A stretch of DNA of 55,690 bases from assembly GCA_902537415.1 (NCBI GenBank), contig CACBBC010000010.1, forward strand, positions 1 through 55,690, given 5' to 3'. Both the position numbers and the translations under genes were made by a program. The stretch's first letter is position 1; every line of letters begins with the position of its first letter. This DNA is from an uncultured Alphaproteobacteria bacterium. Lineage in GTDB: Bacteria; Pseudomonadota; Alphaproteobacteria; Rhodobacterales; Rhodobacteraceae. Shown here in pieces: positions 17,411 to 26,096 of this stretch. The notes under the pieces were generated by a model, which saw only the letters and a program-made list of their open reading frames with translations, was not told where the DNA came from and ran no database searches.

Positions 17411-19255
17411 ATGGATAAACTTAAATCTTTTATAACTGCACTATGTTTCATTCTCACTACAAGTATTTGTATGGCGCAAAGCGAAATTATATCTCACGGT
17501 ATTTCAACTTTTGGAGATTTGAAGTACGAAAAAGACTTTAAGCATTTATCTTACGTGAATCCTGATGCTCCAAAAGGAGGTGAAATTTCTTTTTGGGCGT
17601 TTGGATCGTTTGACTCAATGCATCCTTACACAAGGAAGGGAAGAGCAGGAGCATACTCATCAATATTTTTTGAAAGCCTATTAGAGGGTACATCTGATGA
17701 AATAGACTCAGCATACGGATTGATTGCAAAAGAGATTGAATATCCAGAAGACCGTTCATGGGTTATTTTTACGCTGAGGAGTGAAGTATTATTCTCTGAT
17801 GGATCGCCTTTAACCGCTAAAGATGTGCTTTTTTCGTATAAATTACTAAAAGAAAAAGGTCTTCCTTCTTTTAGAGCAGTGTTGGAAAAGGACATTCAAT
17901 CGGCGGAACTTATTTCGGATCGTAAAATAAAATTTATTTTCAATGACGATGTGCCAAAAAGAGATTTAATTAATACGGTAGGTGGATTACCGATTTTTTC
18001 AGAAAAATACTTTACAGATAACAAAGTAGATTTTGAAGCATCAACTTTAACTCCTGCTTTAGGTTCAGGGCCATATATTTTGGATAAAGTAGATGTAGGT
18101 AAACAGATTATATACAAAAAAAATCCAAACTATTGGGGTAATGATCTCCCAATTAATAAAGGTAGATATAACTTCGATAAATTTAGAATTGAATACTTCG
18201 CAGATTATAATTCTGCGTTCGAAGGTTTTAAAGCTGGTACATATACTTTCAGAAATGAAGCATCCTCAAAAATATGGGCTACAGGTTATGATTTTCCTGC
18301 ATTGGAAAAGAGTTGGGTTAAGAAAACGACACTTCCAGATGGAAATTTATCTTCGGGGCAATCATTTGTCCTCAATTTGAGACGAGAAAAATTTCAAGAT
18401 ATAAAGGTTAGAAAAGCTATAGGATTAATGTTTAATTTTGAATGGTCGAATAGCACACTTTTTTATGGTCTCTATGAACGCATAAATTCTTTTTGGGACA
18501 ATAGTGATCTCAAGGCTTCAGGAATGCCAATAGAACAAGAGCTATCAATTCTTAATAAATATAAAGATATCTTAGATGAAAATAACTTTAGCGAAGAAGT
18601 TTTTTCATTCCCTAAATCGTCATTAAAACAACTTGATCGAAAAAACTTAAGGCAAGCATCCAAATTATTGGATGATGCAGGTTGGGAGGTTGGTGACGAT
18701 GGTTTGCGAAGAAACGCTGACGGAAAAACACTTGATGTTGAGATACTGAACGATAGTCAGGCATTTGACCGCATAATTAATCCGTATATCGAAAACTTAA
18801 AAAAGCTAGGTATCAATGCCGCAAATATAAAAATTGATAATGCGCAGATGACTGACAGGCGTAGGAAATTTGATTTTGATATGTTAGTTGGTTTCTTGAG
18901 TACCCAATTAACACCAGGGTCCGAGCTAGAGCAATATTTCGGATCTGAGTCTGCCGATTTTTCTATTTTTAACTTAACCGGCGTTAAAGATCAGGGTGTT
19001 GATGCAATAATTAAAGAAGTAAGAGCAGCAAAGTCTAGAGAGGAATTGGGGTTCGCAATAAGGGCATTAGATAGAGTTTTAAGAAATAAAGTCATCTGGG
19101 TACCTCAGTGGTTTAAGAATAAACACACAATTGCTTATTTTGATATGTATGAGCATCCTAAAAACTTACCACCATATGATATTGGTGTTCTTGATACCTG
19201 GTGGATGAATTCTGATAAATATAATGATTTAAAGGATCAGGGTGCTTTAAAATAA
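17411..19255 (+). CDS. yejA: YejA-like peptide ABC transporter substrate-binding protein
   Basis: Periplasmic family 5 solute-binding protein for oligopeptides; in enterobacteria the Yej system imports peptide antibiotics such as microcin C. I chose ATG 17411 rather than TTG 17336 because a signal peptide starts there (MDKLKSF, hydrophobic core, CMAQS cleavage near residue 22), a CAGGA Shine-Dalgarno precedes it, and the upstream part overlaps a promoter. The mature protein has the family opening HGISTFGDLKY and NPDAPKGGEISFW, and a C-terminal VWVPQWF-like region. It has 614 aa, as usual. First gene of a four-gene importer operon. Confidence 0.9.
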   Translation: MDKLKSFITALCFILTTSICMAQSEIISHGISTFGDLKYEKDFKHLSYVNPDAPKGGEISFWAFGSFDSMHPYTRKGRAGAYSSIFFESLLEGTSDEIDSAYGLIAKEIEYPEDRSWVIFTLRSEVLFSDGSPLTAKDVLFSYKLLKEKGLPSFRAVLEKDIQSAELISDRKIKFIFNDDVPKRDLINTVGGLPIFSEKYFTDNKVDFEASTLTPALGSGPYILDKVDVGKQIIYKKNPNYWGNDLPINKGRYNFDKFRIEYFADYNSAFEGFKAGTYTFRNEASSKIWATGYDFPALEKSWVKKTTLPDGNLSSGQSFVLNLRREKFQDIKVRKAIGLMFNFEWSNSTLFYGLYERINSFWDNSDLKASGMPIEQELSILNKYKDILDENNFSEEVFSFPKSSLKQLDRKNLRQASKLLDDAGWEVGDDGLRRNADGKTLDVEILNDSQAFDRIINPYIENLKKLGINAANIKIDNAQMTDRRRKFDFDMLVGFLSTQLTPGSELEQYFGSESADFSIFNLTGVKDQGVDAIIKEVRAAKSREELGFAIRALDRVLRNKVIWVPQWFKNKHTIAYFDMYEHPKNLPPYDIGVLDTWWMNSDKYNDLKDQGALK

Positions 19256-19265
19256 TCATAAAAAA

Positions 19266-20345
19266 ATGCTCAGTTATATCTTTAGAAGATTAATTCTTAT
19301 TGTACCTACATTAGTTGGGATAATGTGTATAAATTTTTTTTTGGTACAGTTTGTTCCTGGTGGTCCTATCGAACAAATAATAAGTGACTTAGAAAAAAAT
19401 AGCTCTTTTCTTGATAGTATTGGCGGAGGCTCTCAAGAAGTAAGAACAAGCGATGGAGTTGAATCGTATAAGGGATCGGTTGGGTTACCAAAAGATTTTA
19501 TTAATGAACTGGAAGCACAATTTGGTTTTGATAAGCCACTTTGGGAACGGTTTTTTTCAATGATGTACGATTATATTACTTTTGACTTCGGGGATAGTTA
19601 TTTTCGATCAATTTCAGTTATAGAACTTATAATAGAAAAGATGCCCGTTTCTATATCATTAGGTTTATGGACAACCCTCTTGGCGTACATGATATCTATT
19701 CCTTTAGGAATAAGAAAAGCTTTATTGGATGGTTCAAGTTTTGACAATTGGACATCTACGCTCATTATAATTGGATACTCTATTCCTGGATTTTTATTTG
19801 CAATTTTTCTTTTGGTTCTTTTTGCAGGTGGTTCCTATCTTCAATTGTTTCCTATCAGAGGACTAGTATCCTCAAATTTTGAAAATATGTCCTTTTTTGG
19901 ACAGATAAAAGATTATTTCTGGCATATTGCTCTTCCAGTATTAGCATCCACAGTATCAGCTTTCGCTACATTGACACTACTAACGAAAAACTCGTTTTTA
20001 GACGAAATAAAGAAACAATATGTAATTACTGCAAGATCAAAAGGCTTGAGTGATCAAAGAGTTTTATATGGCCATGTTTTTCGGAACGCTATGTTGATAA
20101 TAATAGCTGGGTTTCCTGGGCTTTTTATTTCAGTTTTTTTTGGATCCTCTTTAATTATAGAAACTATTTTTTCTCTAGATGGATTGGGTCGTTTGGGTTT
20201 TGAGGCTGCAGTATCAAGAGACTATCCCGTGGTATTTGGTACTCTTTATATTTTCGGCTTATTAGGATTGGTGGTAGGGCTTCTCTCGGACTTAATGTAC
20301 GTCTGGGTTGACCCAAGAATTGATTTTGAAAAGAGACAATCTTGA
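19266..20345 (+). CDS. yejB: YejB-like peptide ABC transporter permease
   Basis: Inner-membrane permease of the BPD_transp_1 family, 359 aa. The first helix (MLSYIFRRLILIVPTLVGI) is typical of DppB/YejB proteins. A long periplasmic stretch follows, containing GLPKDFINELEAQFGFDKP, characteristic of YejB. The EAA-like cytoplasmic loop around VITARSKGLSDQRVLYGHVFRNAM contacts the ATPase. It starts 10 bp after yejA and overlaps yejE by 4 bp (TTGA). Confidence 0.93.
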   Translation: MLSYIFRRLILIVPTLVGIMCINFFLVQFVPGGPIEQIISDLEKNSSFLDSIGGGSQEVRTSDGVESYKGSVGLPKDFINELEAQFGFDKPLWERFFSMMYDYITFDFGDSYFRSISVIELIIEKMPVSISLGLWTTLLAYMISIPLGIRKALLDGSSFDNWTSTLIIIGYSIPGFLFAIFLLVLFAGGSYLQLFPIRGLVSSNFENMSFFGQIKDYFWHIALPVLASTVSAFATLTLLTKNSFLDEIKKQYVITARSKGLSDQRVLYGHVFRNAMLIIIAGFPGLFISVFFGSSLIIETIFSLDGLGRLGFEAAVSRDYPVVFGTLYIFGLLGLVVGLLSDLMYVWVDPRIDFEKRQS

Positions 20346-21430
20346 GCAAACAACTTAATTGGAAAAGATGGGAAAATTTTAAAAAAAATAGGCGTGCCTT
20401 TTATTCGGCAATTATTTTTGGAATGCTTTTTTTTCTTTCTTTATTTGCAGATTTCATAGCTAACGATAAGCCGTTATATATTAAGTCTCAAGACAAGGTA
20501 TATTTCCCTATATTTAATTTTTATTCTGAGGTCGAGTTTGGAGGTGACTTGAAAACTGAGGCAATATACGCTGATAGAGAAATACAATGTCTTATTTTAA
20601 CAGAAGGCAATGATGATTGTTGGGACTCTCCCGAAACCGTTATATCTGAAGGATATAAAAATAAAACAAATGAAGGAGTAATAATTTGGCCCCTTATTCG
20701 GTTCAATCATAATACTATTGCCGATTTAAATGTACCAGCACCATCTCCGCCGGATAGTGAGCATTGGCTCGGGACTGATGATACTGCTAGAGATGTTTTA
20801 GCAAGAATAATTTATGGGTTTCGTATCTCTGTGATATTTGGGTTAACCGTTACTTTTTTTGCAAGTATGGTTGGTATCTTTGCAGGTGCAATTCAGGGCT
20901 ATTTTGGTGGGAAAACGGATTTATTCACTCAGCGTTTTATAGAAATATGGAATTCTGTACCCTCTCTTTACGTAATAATTATTTTATCAGCTTTTTTGAG
21001 AATAGACTTTTTGATTTTAATGCTATTGATAACTTTATTTAGCTGGACGGCGTTGGTAGGTGTCGTGCGAGCTGAATTTTTAAGAGCTAGAAACTTTGAG
21101 TATGTAATGGCAGCGAAGGCTCTCGGTGTATCAACGGGTTCAATTATTTTTAAGCATTTATTGCCCAATGCGATGGTTGCAACGCTCACTTTAATACCGT
21201 TTATTCTAACAGGATCGATAGGATCGTTAGCAGCGCTTGACTTTTTGGGTTTTGGTTTGCCCGCTTCGTACCCATCGCTTGGTGAACTTACTATGCAAGC
21301 AAAGCAAAATCTTCAGGCTCCTTGGTTGGGCTTAAGTGCGTTTTTTGTATTTTCTATAATGCTGGCGCTCCTCGTTTTTATTTTTGAAGGCATAAGAGAT
21401 GCTTTCGATCCAAGAAAGACTTTCGTATGA
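20342..21430 (+). CDS. yejE: YejE-like peptide ABC transporter permease
   Basis: Second permease of the importer, 362 aa. Helix 1 (about 20-37) is followed by a long periplasmic insert typical of YejE, then GTDDTARDVLARIIYGFRIS and five further helices. The EAA loop is VMAAKALGVSTGSIIFKHLLPNA. The start is TTG at 20342, whose last two bases are part of the yejB TGA; the coupling supports this start. It overlaps yejF by 4 bp (ATGA). Confidence 0.93.
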   Translation: MSKQLNWKRWENFKKNRRAFYSAIIFGMLFFLSLFADFIANDKPLYIKSQDKVYFPIFNFYSEVEFGGDLKTEAIYADREIQCLILTEGNDDCWDSPETVISEGYKNKTNEGVIIWPLIRFNHNTIADLNVPAPSPPDSEHWLGTDDTARDVLARIIYGFRISVIFGLTVTFFASMVGIFAGAIQGYFGGKTDLFTQRFIEIWNSVPSLYVIIILSAFLRIDFLILMLLITLFSWTALVGVVRAEFLRARNFEYVMAAKALGVSTGSIIFKHLLPNAMVATLTLIPFILTGSIGSLAALDFLGFGLPASYPSLGELTMQAKQNLQAPWLGLSAFFVFSIMLALLVFIFEGIRDAFDPRKTFV

Positions 21431-23013
21431 GAACACATCTTTTAAGCTTGGAGAACTTATCTATTTATTTAAATGGATTTAGGGGTGACGCTAAAAAGTT
21501 AGTTTCTAACATAAATATTAGTATCCATAGAGGGGAATTTGTTGCGTTAATAGGAGAATCTGGCTCAGGAAAGTCTTTATCCGCACTTTCTACTGTTGGT
21601 TTGTTACCCTCTGCCATCAACGCTTCAGGTAAAGGAAAGTGGCTAAATCTGAACTATGATTTGGCAGATAATAATTCTTTAAAAATGTTTCGTGGAAAGG
21701 AAATAGGCTTTATTTTTCAAGAGCCTTTAGTGTCTCTGAATCCTCTTCACACTATAGGCAAACAAATTGGTGAGTGTATAACAACACATGCACACATTCC
21801 AAACGCAGATCTAAAGGATAAAGTTATCGCTTTATTGAAAGATGTAAAACTTGATGATCCAGAGAGACGCTTTAATCATTATCCACATCAATTATCAGGT
21901 GGCCAACGTCAAAGAGTGATGATTGCAATGGCGATTTCAAATAAACCAAAGCTTCTAATTGCAGATGAGCCTACTACCGCTTTAGATGTAACTATTCAAA
22001 AAGAGATCCTTGATTTGTTACACTCCTTAAGAGCCTCCTCTGATCTTTCAATATTATTCATTACGCACAATTTAAAGATTGTTAAAAATTTGGCTGATCG
22101 TTTATATATTATGAAAGAAGGGGAAATAATTGAAAGTGGTAAAACCGAAGATGTTTTTAAAAAACCAACTCATGCATACACAAAAGACTTAATCGAGCCC
22201 AAAATTAAAATTATAAAATCAAGATTAAACACTTCAAAGATTATATTATCAGCTGAAAACTTATCAGTTAAGTATAAAGGCCCTAGAAGCTTATTTAGAT
22301 GCTCGTCTAAAGACTTTTGTGCCTTAAATAAAGTTTTTTTAAATATTAAATTGGGCGAGACACTTGGAGTTGTAGGCGAAAGCGGTAGTGGTAAAACAAG
22401 CTTAGCTCTATCAATACTTAAGTTGATAGATTATCAAGGAGATATAAAATTGCATCTTCCTCAACCTCGTCTCAGAAAAAAGGAAAGACTTAAAAATTAT
22501 AGACGTAATGTTCAAATTGTTTTCCAAGACCCTTTTTCTTCACTCTCACCAAGACTCTCAATTCGTGATATAATCGGTGAGGGTGTTATTTCACATCGTA
22601 TATTTTCTAAAGAACAGGTAGAAGAAAAAATACTATTAGCTCTGAGTAGAGTAGACCTTGACAAAGATACTCTCGAAAGGTATCCCCATGAGTTTTCTGG
22701 TGGACAACGACAGCGTATCGCAATTGCAAGAGCAATAATTATGGAACCGAAGCTCCTAATTTTAGACGAACCAACTTCATCACTGGACGCGGCTGTTCAA
22801 AAACAGATAATTAAGTTGTTAATTGATTTGCAAAAAGACCTTAATTTATCTTACTTATTTATAAGTCACGATTTAGAGTTAGTTTCAACTATTTCTCATA
22901 GAATGGTTGTAATGAAAGATGGTATGATTGTGGACGAGGGAACTCCGGCAAGACTATTAAGGTATTCAAAAAACGAATACACAAAAAGGTTAGTAGAAAG
23001 TTCAATTTTTTAA
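21427..23013 (+). CDS. yejF: YejF-like peptide ABC transporter ATP-binding protein (two ATPase domains)
   Basis: Fused dual ATPase that powers the YejABE importer, 528 aa. Domain 1 has Walker A GESGSGKS (near 43), signature LSGGQRQR and Walker B LLIADEPT. Domain 2 has GESGSGKT (near 318), FSGGQRQR and LLILDEPT. Both nucleotide sites look intact. It is the last gene of the operon; the HIT gene follows after 14 bp and may be read through. Confidence 0.95.
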   Translation: MRTHLLSLENLSIYLNGFRGDAKKLVSNINISIHRGEFVALIGESGSGKSLSALSTVGLLPSAINASGKGKWLNLNYDLADNNSLKMFRGKEIGFIFQEPLVSLNPLHTIGKQIGECITTHAHIPNADLKDKVIALLKDVKLDDPERRFNHYPHQLSGGQRQRVMIAMAISNKPKLLIADEPTTALDVTIQKEILDLLHSLRASSDLSILFITHNLKIVKNLADRLYIMKEGEIIESGKTEDVFKKPTHAYTKDLIEPKIKIIKSRLNTSKIILSAENLSVKYKGPRSLFRCSSKDFCALNKVFLNIKLGETLGVVGESGSGKTSLALSILKLIDYQGDIKLHLPQPRLRKKERLKNYRRNVQIVFQDPFSSLSPRLSIRDIIGEGVISHRIFSKEQVEEKILLALSRVDLDKDTLERYPHEFSGGQRQRIAIARAIIMEPKLLILDEPTSSLDAAVQKQIIKLLIDLQKDLNLSYLFISHDLELVSTISHRMVVMKDGMIVDEGTPARLLRYSKNEYTKRLVESSIF

Positions 23014-23027
23014 AAAAGGATTTTGAG

Positions 23028-23450
23028 ATGAACTATGACGAACAAAATATTTTTGCAAAAATTATCAGGGGTGAATTGCCTGCTGAAAAAATTTATGAGG
23101 ACGAAAAAGTTTTGGCTTTTATGGATATAATGCCTAGGTCGCCAGGTCATTTTCTTGTTATACCTAAAGCGAGTGTACGGAATATTCTAGATATTGATAA
23201 TGAAAGTCTATGTGCAGTTATTAAAGTAGTGAAAAAGCTTGCGGTTGCATCTAAAAAAGCAATGAATGCAACGGGTATAACTATCCAGCAATTTAGTGAG
23301 GCTGATGGAGGTCAAGAGGTATTTCACTTACATTTTCATATTATACCTAGATATGAGGGAAAACCAATGGATAGACCTGGTCAAATGGTAAAAGATATGT
23401 CTGTTTTATCGTTGCAGGCTAACAAAATAAAGGCCGAGTTAGGGGCTTAG
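23028..23450 (+). CDS. HIT-family nucleotide hydrolase (HinT-like)
   Basis: Histidine-triad protein that hydrolyses nucleoside phosphoramidates or acyl-adenylates. The triad is HLHFHII (His100, His102, His104). The N-terminal part has IFAKIIRGELPAEKIYEDE and FMDIMPRSPGHFLVIPK, as in HinT proteins. At 140 aa it is normal. It lies directly after the peptide importer; HinT can detoxify processed microcin C in other bacteria, so linkage with Yej may be meaningful, though this is inference. Confidence 0.93.
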   Translation: MNYDEQNIFAKIIRGELPAEKIYEDEKVLAFMDIMPRSPGHFLVIPKASVRNILDIDNESLCAVIKVVKKLAVASKKAMNATGITIQQFSEADGGQEVFHLHFHIIPRYEGKPMDRPGQMVKDMSVLSLQANKIKAELGA

Positions 23451-23460
23451 TTAGATAGTC

Positions 23461-24144
23461 ATGTACGAATATAGTGGAAGAGCTTTAGTATTTGGTGCCA
23501 GTGGTGGCATAGGTCAAGCGTTTAGCCGGTTCTTAGAGGATAAGCTTGGTTCAGAAAATGTGGTAAATGTAAGCCGATCCTTTGATGGGTTTGAGATTTC
23601 AGATGAAGAAAAAATATTAAAATTTTCTGAATCAATAGAAGGTCCATTCAGTTTGATTATCAATGCAACAGGGGTTTTGCAAACTACTGAAGAGGGGCCT
23701 GAGAAAACGATTAATGTGGTTAAACAAAAATCAATGATTGATATGATGACGATTAATGCAATAGGGCCCGCCTTATTATTAAAAAATTTTTCTAAAAAGT
23801 TGGATAAGACAAAATTTAGTGTATTCGTTAATCTATCTGCCCGAGTGGGTTCCATAACAGATAATAGACTTGGGGGTTGGATTTCCTATAGGTCATCTAA
23901 AGCTGCTCTAAATCAAATCATTAAGACTTCTTCTATTGAGATAAATAGGAGAAATAAAAATGCTATTTGTGTGGGCCTTCATCCCGGTACAGTTAAAACA
24001 AGGTTTACAGCAAAATTTCAAAATACTACTGAAACCATTTCGCCAGACGAGTCTGTTGAGATGATGATGAAAGTTGTTGAAAACCTTTCTGTGGATGACA
24101 ATGGGTATTGTTTTGCCTATGATGGAAAGGTAATTCCTGCGTGA
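23461..24144 (+). CDS. Short-chain dehydrogenase (C-factor-like SDR)
   Basis: NAD(P)-dependent Rossmann oxidoreductase of 227 aa. The cofactor motif is GASGGIG (residues 10-16), an NATG segment lies near 70, and the catalytic YRSSK motif (Tyr and Lys) is near residue 142, with Ser in NLSARVGS upstream. Overall it resembles the small CsgA/C-factor-type SDRs. It lies 10 bp after the HIT gene. The substrate is unknown. Confidence 0.85.
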   Translation: MYEYSGRALVFGASGGIGQAFSRFLEDKLGSENVVNVSRSFDGFEISDEEKILKFSESIEGPFSLIINATGVLQTTEEGPEKTINVVKQKSMIDMMTINAIGPALLLKNFSKKLDKTKFSVFVNLSARVGSITDNRLGGWISYRSSKAALNQIIKTSSIEINRRNKNAICVGLHPGTVKTRFTAKFQNTTETISPDESVEMMMKVVENLSVDDNGYCFAYDGKVIPA

Positions 24145-24212
24145 ACTTTCCATTTTAACTTTCAGTTTTAGGACTTGCACCGCCTCTATATTAATTGAAA
24201 GGTTGTTTATAG

Positions 24213-25082
24213 TTGTTAAGTGAAAACACTAAGGGAGCATTTTTAATCTCTCTCGCAGCAGCTTGCTATGTAATGAGTGATATTTTCATGAAATTTCTCT
24301 CACCGGAAATCTCAATGTTTCAAATAACCTTTTTAAGGGGACTATTTGTAACCTTCTTTCTTTTTTCTTACTGTTATATGAGTAAGGCATCTTTTTTTAT
24401 AAAAGAATGGAGAGACCGAATTGTAATAACAATTAGATCAATTTTAGAAGTTATCATGACATATGCATTTTTGGCAGCTCTGTTCAACATGAATGTAGCC
24501 AATGCTAATGCTATTCTTCAATTAATTCCTCTCATGGTTCTGTTGGGATCATTCATTTTTTTACGACAATCACCAAAGACATACGAATGGATTGCTGTCT
24601 TGGTTGGATGTCTTGGTACAGTTATAATTATTCGCCCGGGATCATCGGATTTTAACTTCTTTACGATTCATGCATTAGTTGCAGTTTTTTGTTTGTCAGC
24701 GCGTGATCTATTAACTGTAAGACTGAATAAAAATATACCATCAAATGTAGTAGCTTTTTATAGTGCACTAATGCTGACCATGGTTAGCTTTTTATTAAGT
24801 GAAGACACCCATCTTTTTGGAAAAGTAGATAATTCTTTATTTATAGTTTATACAGCTATATTTGTTTCTATCGGTTATACAGCCTCGGTTTCTGCCATGA
24901 GATATGGCGAAGTAACATTTGTTTCTCCATTTAGATATACCGCCTTACTATGGGCTAGTGTCATGGGGTTTATTTTTTTTGGTGAGATACCTAAATTTAG
25001 TACACTTTTTGGAGGATCTCTTATAATCCTTGCTGGAATCTTTATTTTTTACAAATCAAAAAACAATAAGAAAACTTTATAA
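24213..25082 (+). CDS. EamA/DMT-family exporter
   Basis: Inner-membrane drug/metabolite transporter of 289 aa with ten predicted helices in two EamA repeats (about 6-140 and 150-285). The FLRGLFVTFFLF and GVLVGCLGTVIIIRPG-like stretches are typical of repeat 1. The start is TTG at 24213; no ATG in frame would keep the first helix. A gap of 68 bp follows the SDR. Family members export amino acids or other metabolites; the substrate is unknown. Confidence 0.87.
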   Translation: MLSENTKGAFLISLAAACYVMSDIFMKFLSPEISMFQITFLRGLFVTFFLFSYCYMSKASFFIKEWRDRIVITIRSILEVIMTYAFLAALFNMNVANANAILQLIPLMVLLGSFIFLRQSPKTYEWIAVLVGCLGTVIIIRPGSSDFNFFTIHALVAVFCLSARDLLTVRLNKNIPSNVVAFYSALMLTMVSFLLSEDTHLFGKVDNSLFIVYTAIFVSIGYTASVSAMRYGEVTFVSPFRYTALLWASVMGFIFFGEIPKFSTLFGGSLIILAGIFIFYKSKNNKKTL

Positions 25083-25103
25083 ATACTATTTATTAAACTT
25101 TAG

Positions 25104-25451
25104 ATGTCAAACCAGGAAACTCTTGAACATATTTTGGATCTTTTAGATGACGAAGAAGGCATTTCATTTAAAAGAATGTTTGGTGGGTATGGACTATTTA
25201 AAAATGGGCTGGCTGTTGCACTGATCCTGCGCTCAGAAATTTTCATGAAAGTTGATCAGTCAAATATAAATGATTATAAGTCTGCTTTTTCAAAACCATT
25301 TACATACAAAAAAAATGGGAAAGATATATCCCTTTCAAATTGGGCAATTCCCTCTGAAATTTTAGAAGATAAAGATTTATTTATTGAATGGTTTTTGAAG
25401 TCCTATAGGGTTGCTCTTGATAAAAAAATAGGAAAAAAAGTTGAGTATTGA
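25104..25451 (+). CDS. TfoX N-terminal domain protein
   Basis: Protein of 115 aa with only the TfoX-N domain (FKRMFGGYGLFKNGLAVALI and a C-terminal FIEWFLKSYRVAL-like helix). It lacks the TfoX-C helix-hairpin region, so it should not be called a competence regulator. Such stand-alone TfoX-N proteins are common in alphaproteobacteria and have no firm function. It overlaps the next gene by 11 bp. Confidence 0.85.
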   Translation: MSNQETLEHILDLLDDEEGISFKRMFGGYGLFKNGLAVALILRSEIFMKVDQSNINDYKSAFSKPFTYKKNGKDISLSNWAIPSEILEDKDLFIEWFLKSYRVALDKKIGKKVEY

Positions 25452-26091
25452 AAGCTGGTTATATCTTATTTTAATTTGCCTTATGGGTGCTTCTTCTCCA
25501 GGTCCTAGCTTGATAGTGATTTTACATCACGCAGTTGCTGATGGTAGAAGCGCAGGCATTTACGCCGCAGTAGGCCATGGCTTAGGCATTTTTATATATG
25601 CACTTGTCTCAGCGATTGGCTTAAGTTTTATATTAATTAATTCTCCAAAGATATTTTCGTTTGTCCAAATTTTAGGAGCATTATTCTTGTTGTGGATAGG
25701 CTTTCAAATACTCCGGGAAGGGCTATCAAAAAAAGACTTATCAAATTTTGGGGAATATAAAACATCGTCATCAGGCATTACATTAAATCATTTTAGAGAT
25801 GGTTTTGGTATCGCAATTCTGAATCCAAAAATACTGGCTTTTTTCTCTTCTTTATTTAGTCAGTTTTTGTCTCCCGAGCAAAATTTTTCTATTCACATAT
25901 TTATGGCAATTATCGCAGGGTTTATTGATGTAAGTGTCTACGTTATCATTGTTTTGCTAGTAACTTTAAAAAGCTTGCTTAAATTTTATAAGGATAAGAT
26001 ATTTTTTGTGGAGGTTGCGTTTGGATTGTTGTTAATCCTCTTGGGTTTTTCTATATTTGTAGTAAGCTTTAATCTTACTTATTTTGGTTAA
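25441..26091 (+). CDS. LysE/RhtB-family amino acid exporter
   Basis: Membrane protein of 216 aa with six predicted helices. The family signature is near the N-terminus (MGASSPGPSLIVILHHAVADG), followed by GIYAAVGHGLGIF. The central NPKILAFFSSLFSQF segment matches the family NPK-F motif. TTG start at 25441, overlapping the TfoX-N gene by 11 bp, which suggests coupling. The substrate is not predictable. Confidence 0.9.
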   Translation: MSIESWLYLILICLMGASSPGPSLIVILHHAVADGRSAGIYAAVGHGLGIFIYALVSAIGLSFILINSPKIFSFVQILGALFLLWIGFQILREGLSKKDLSNFGEYKTSSSGITLNHFRDGFGIAILNPKILAFFSSLFSQFLSPEQNFSIHIFMAIIAGFIDVSVYVIIVLLVTLKSLLKFYKDKIFFVEVAFGLLLILLGFSIFVVSFNLTYFG

Positions 26092-26096
26092 AAAAA

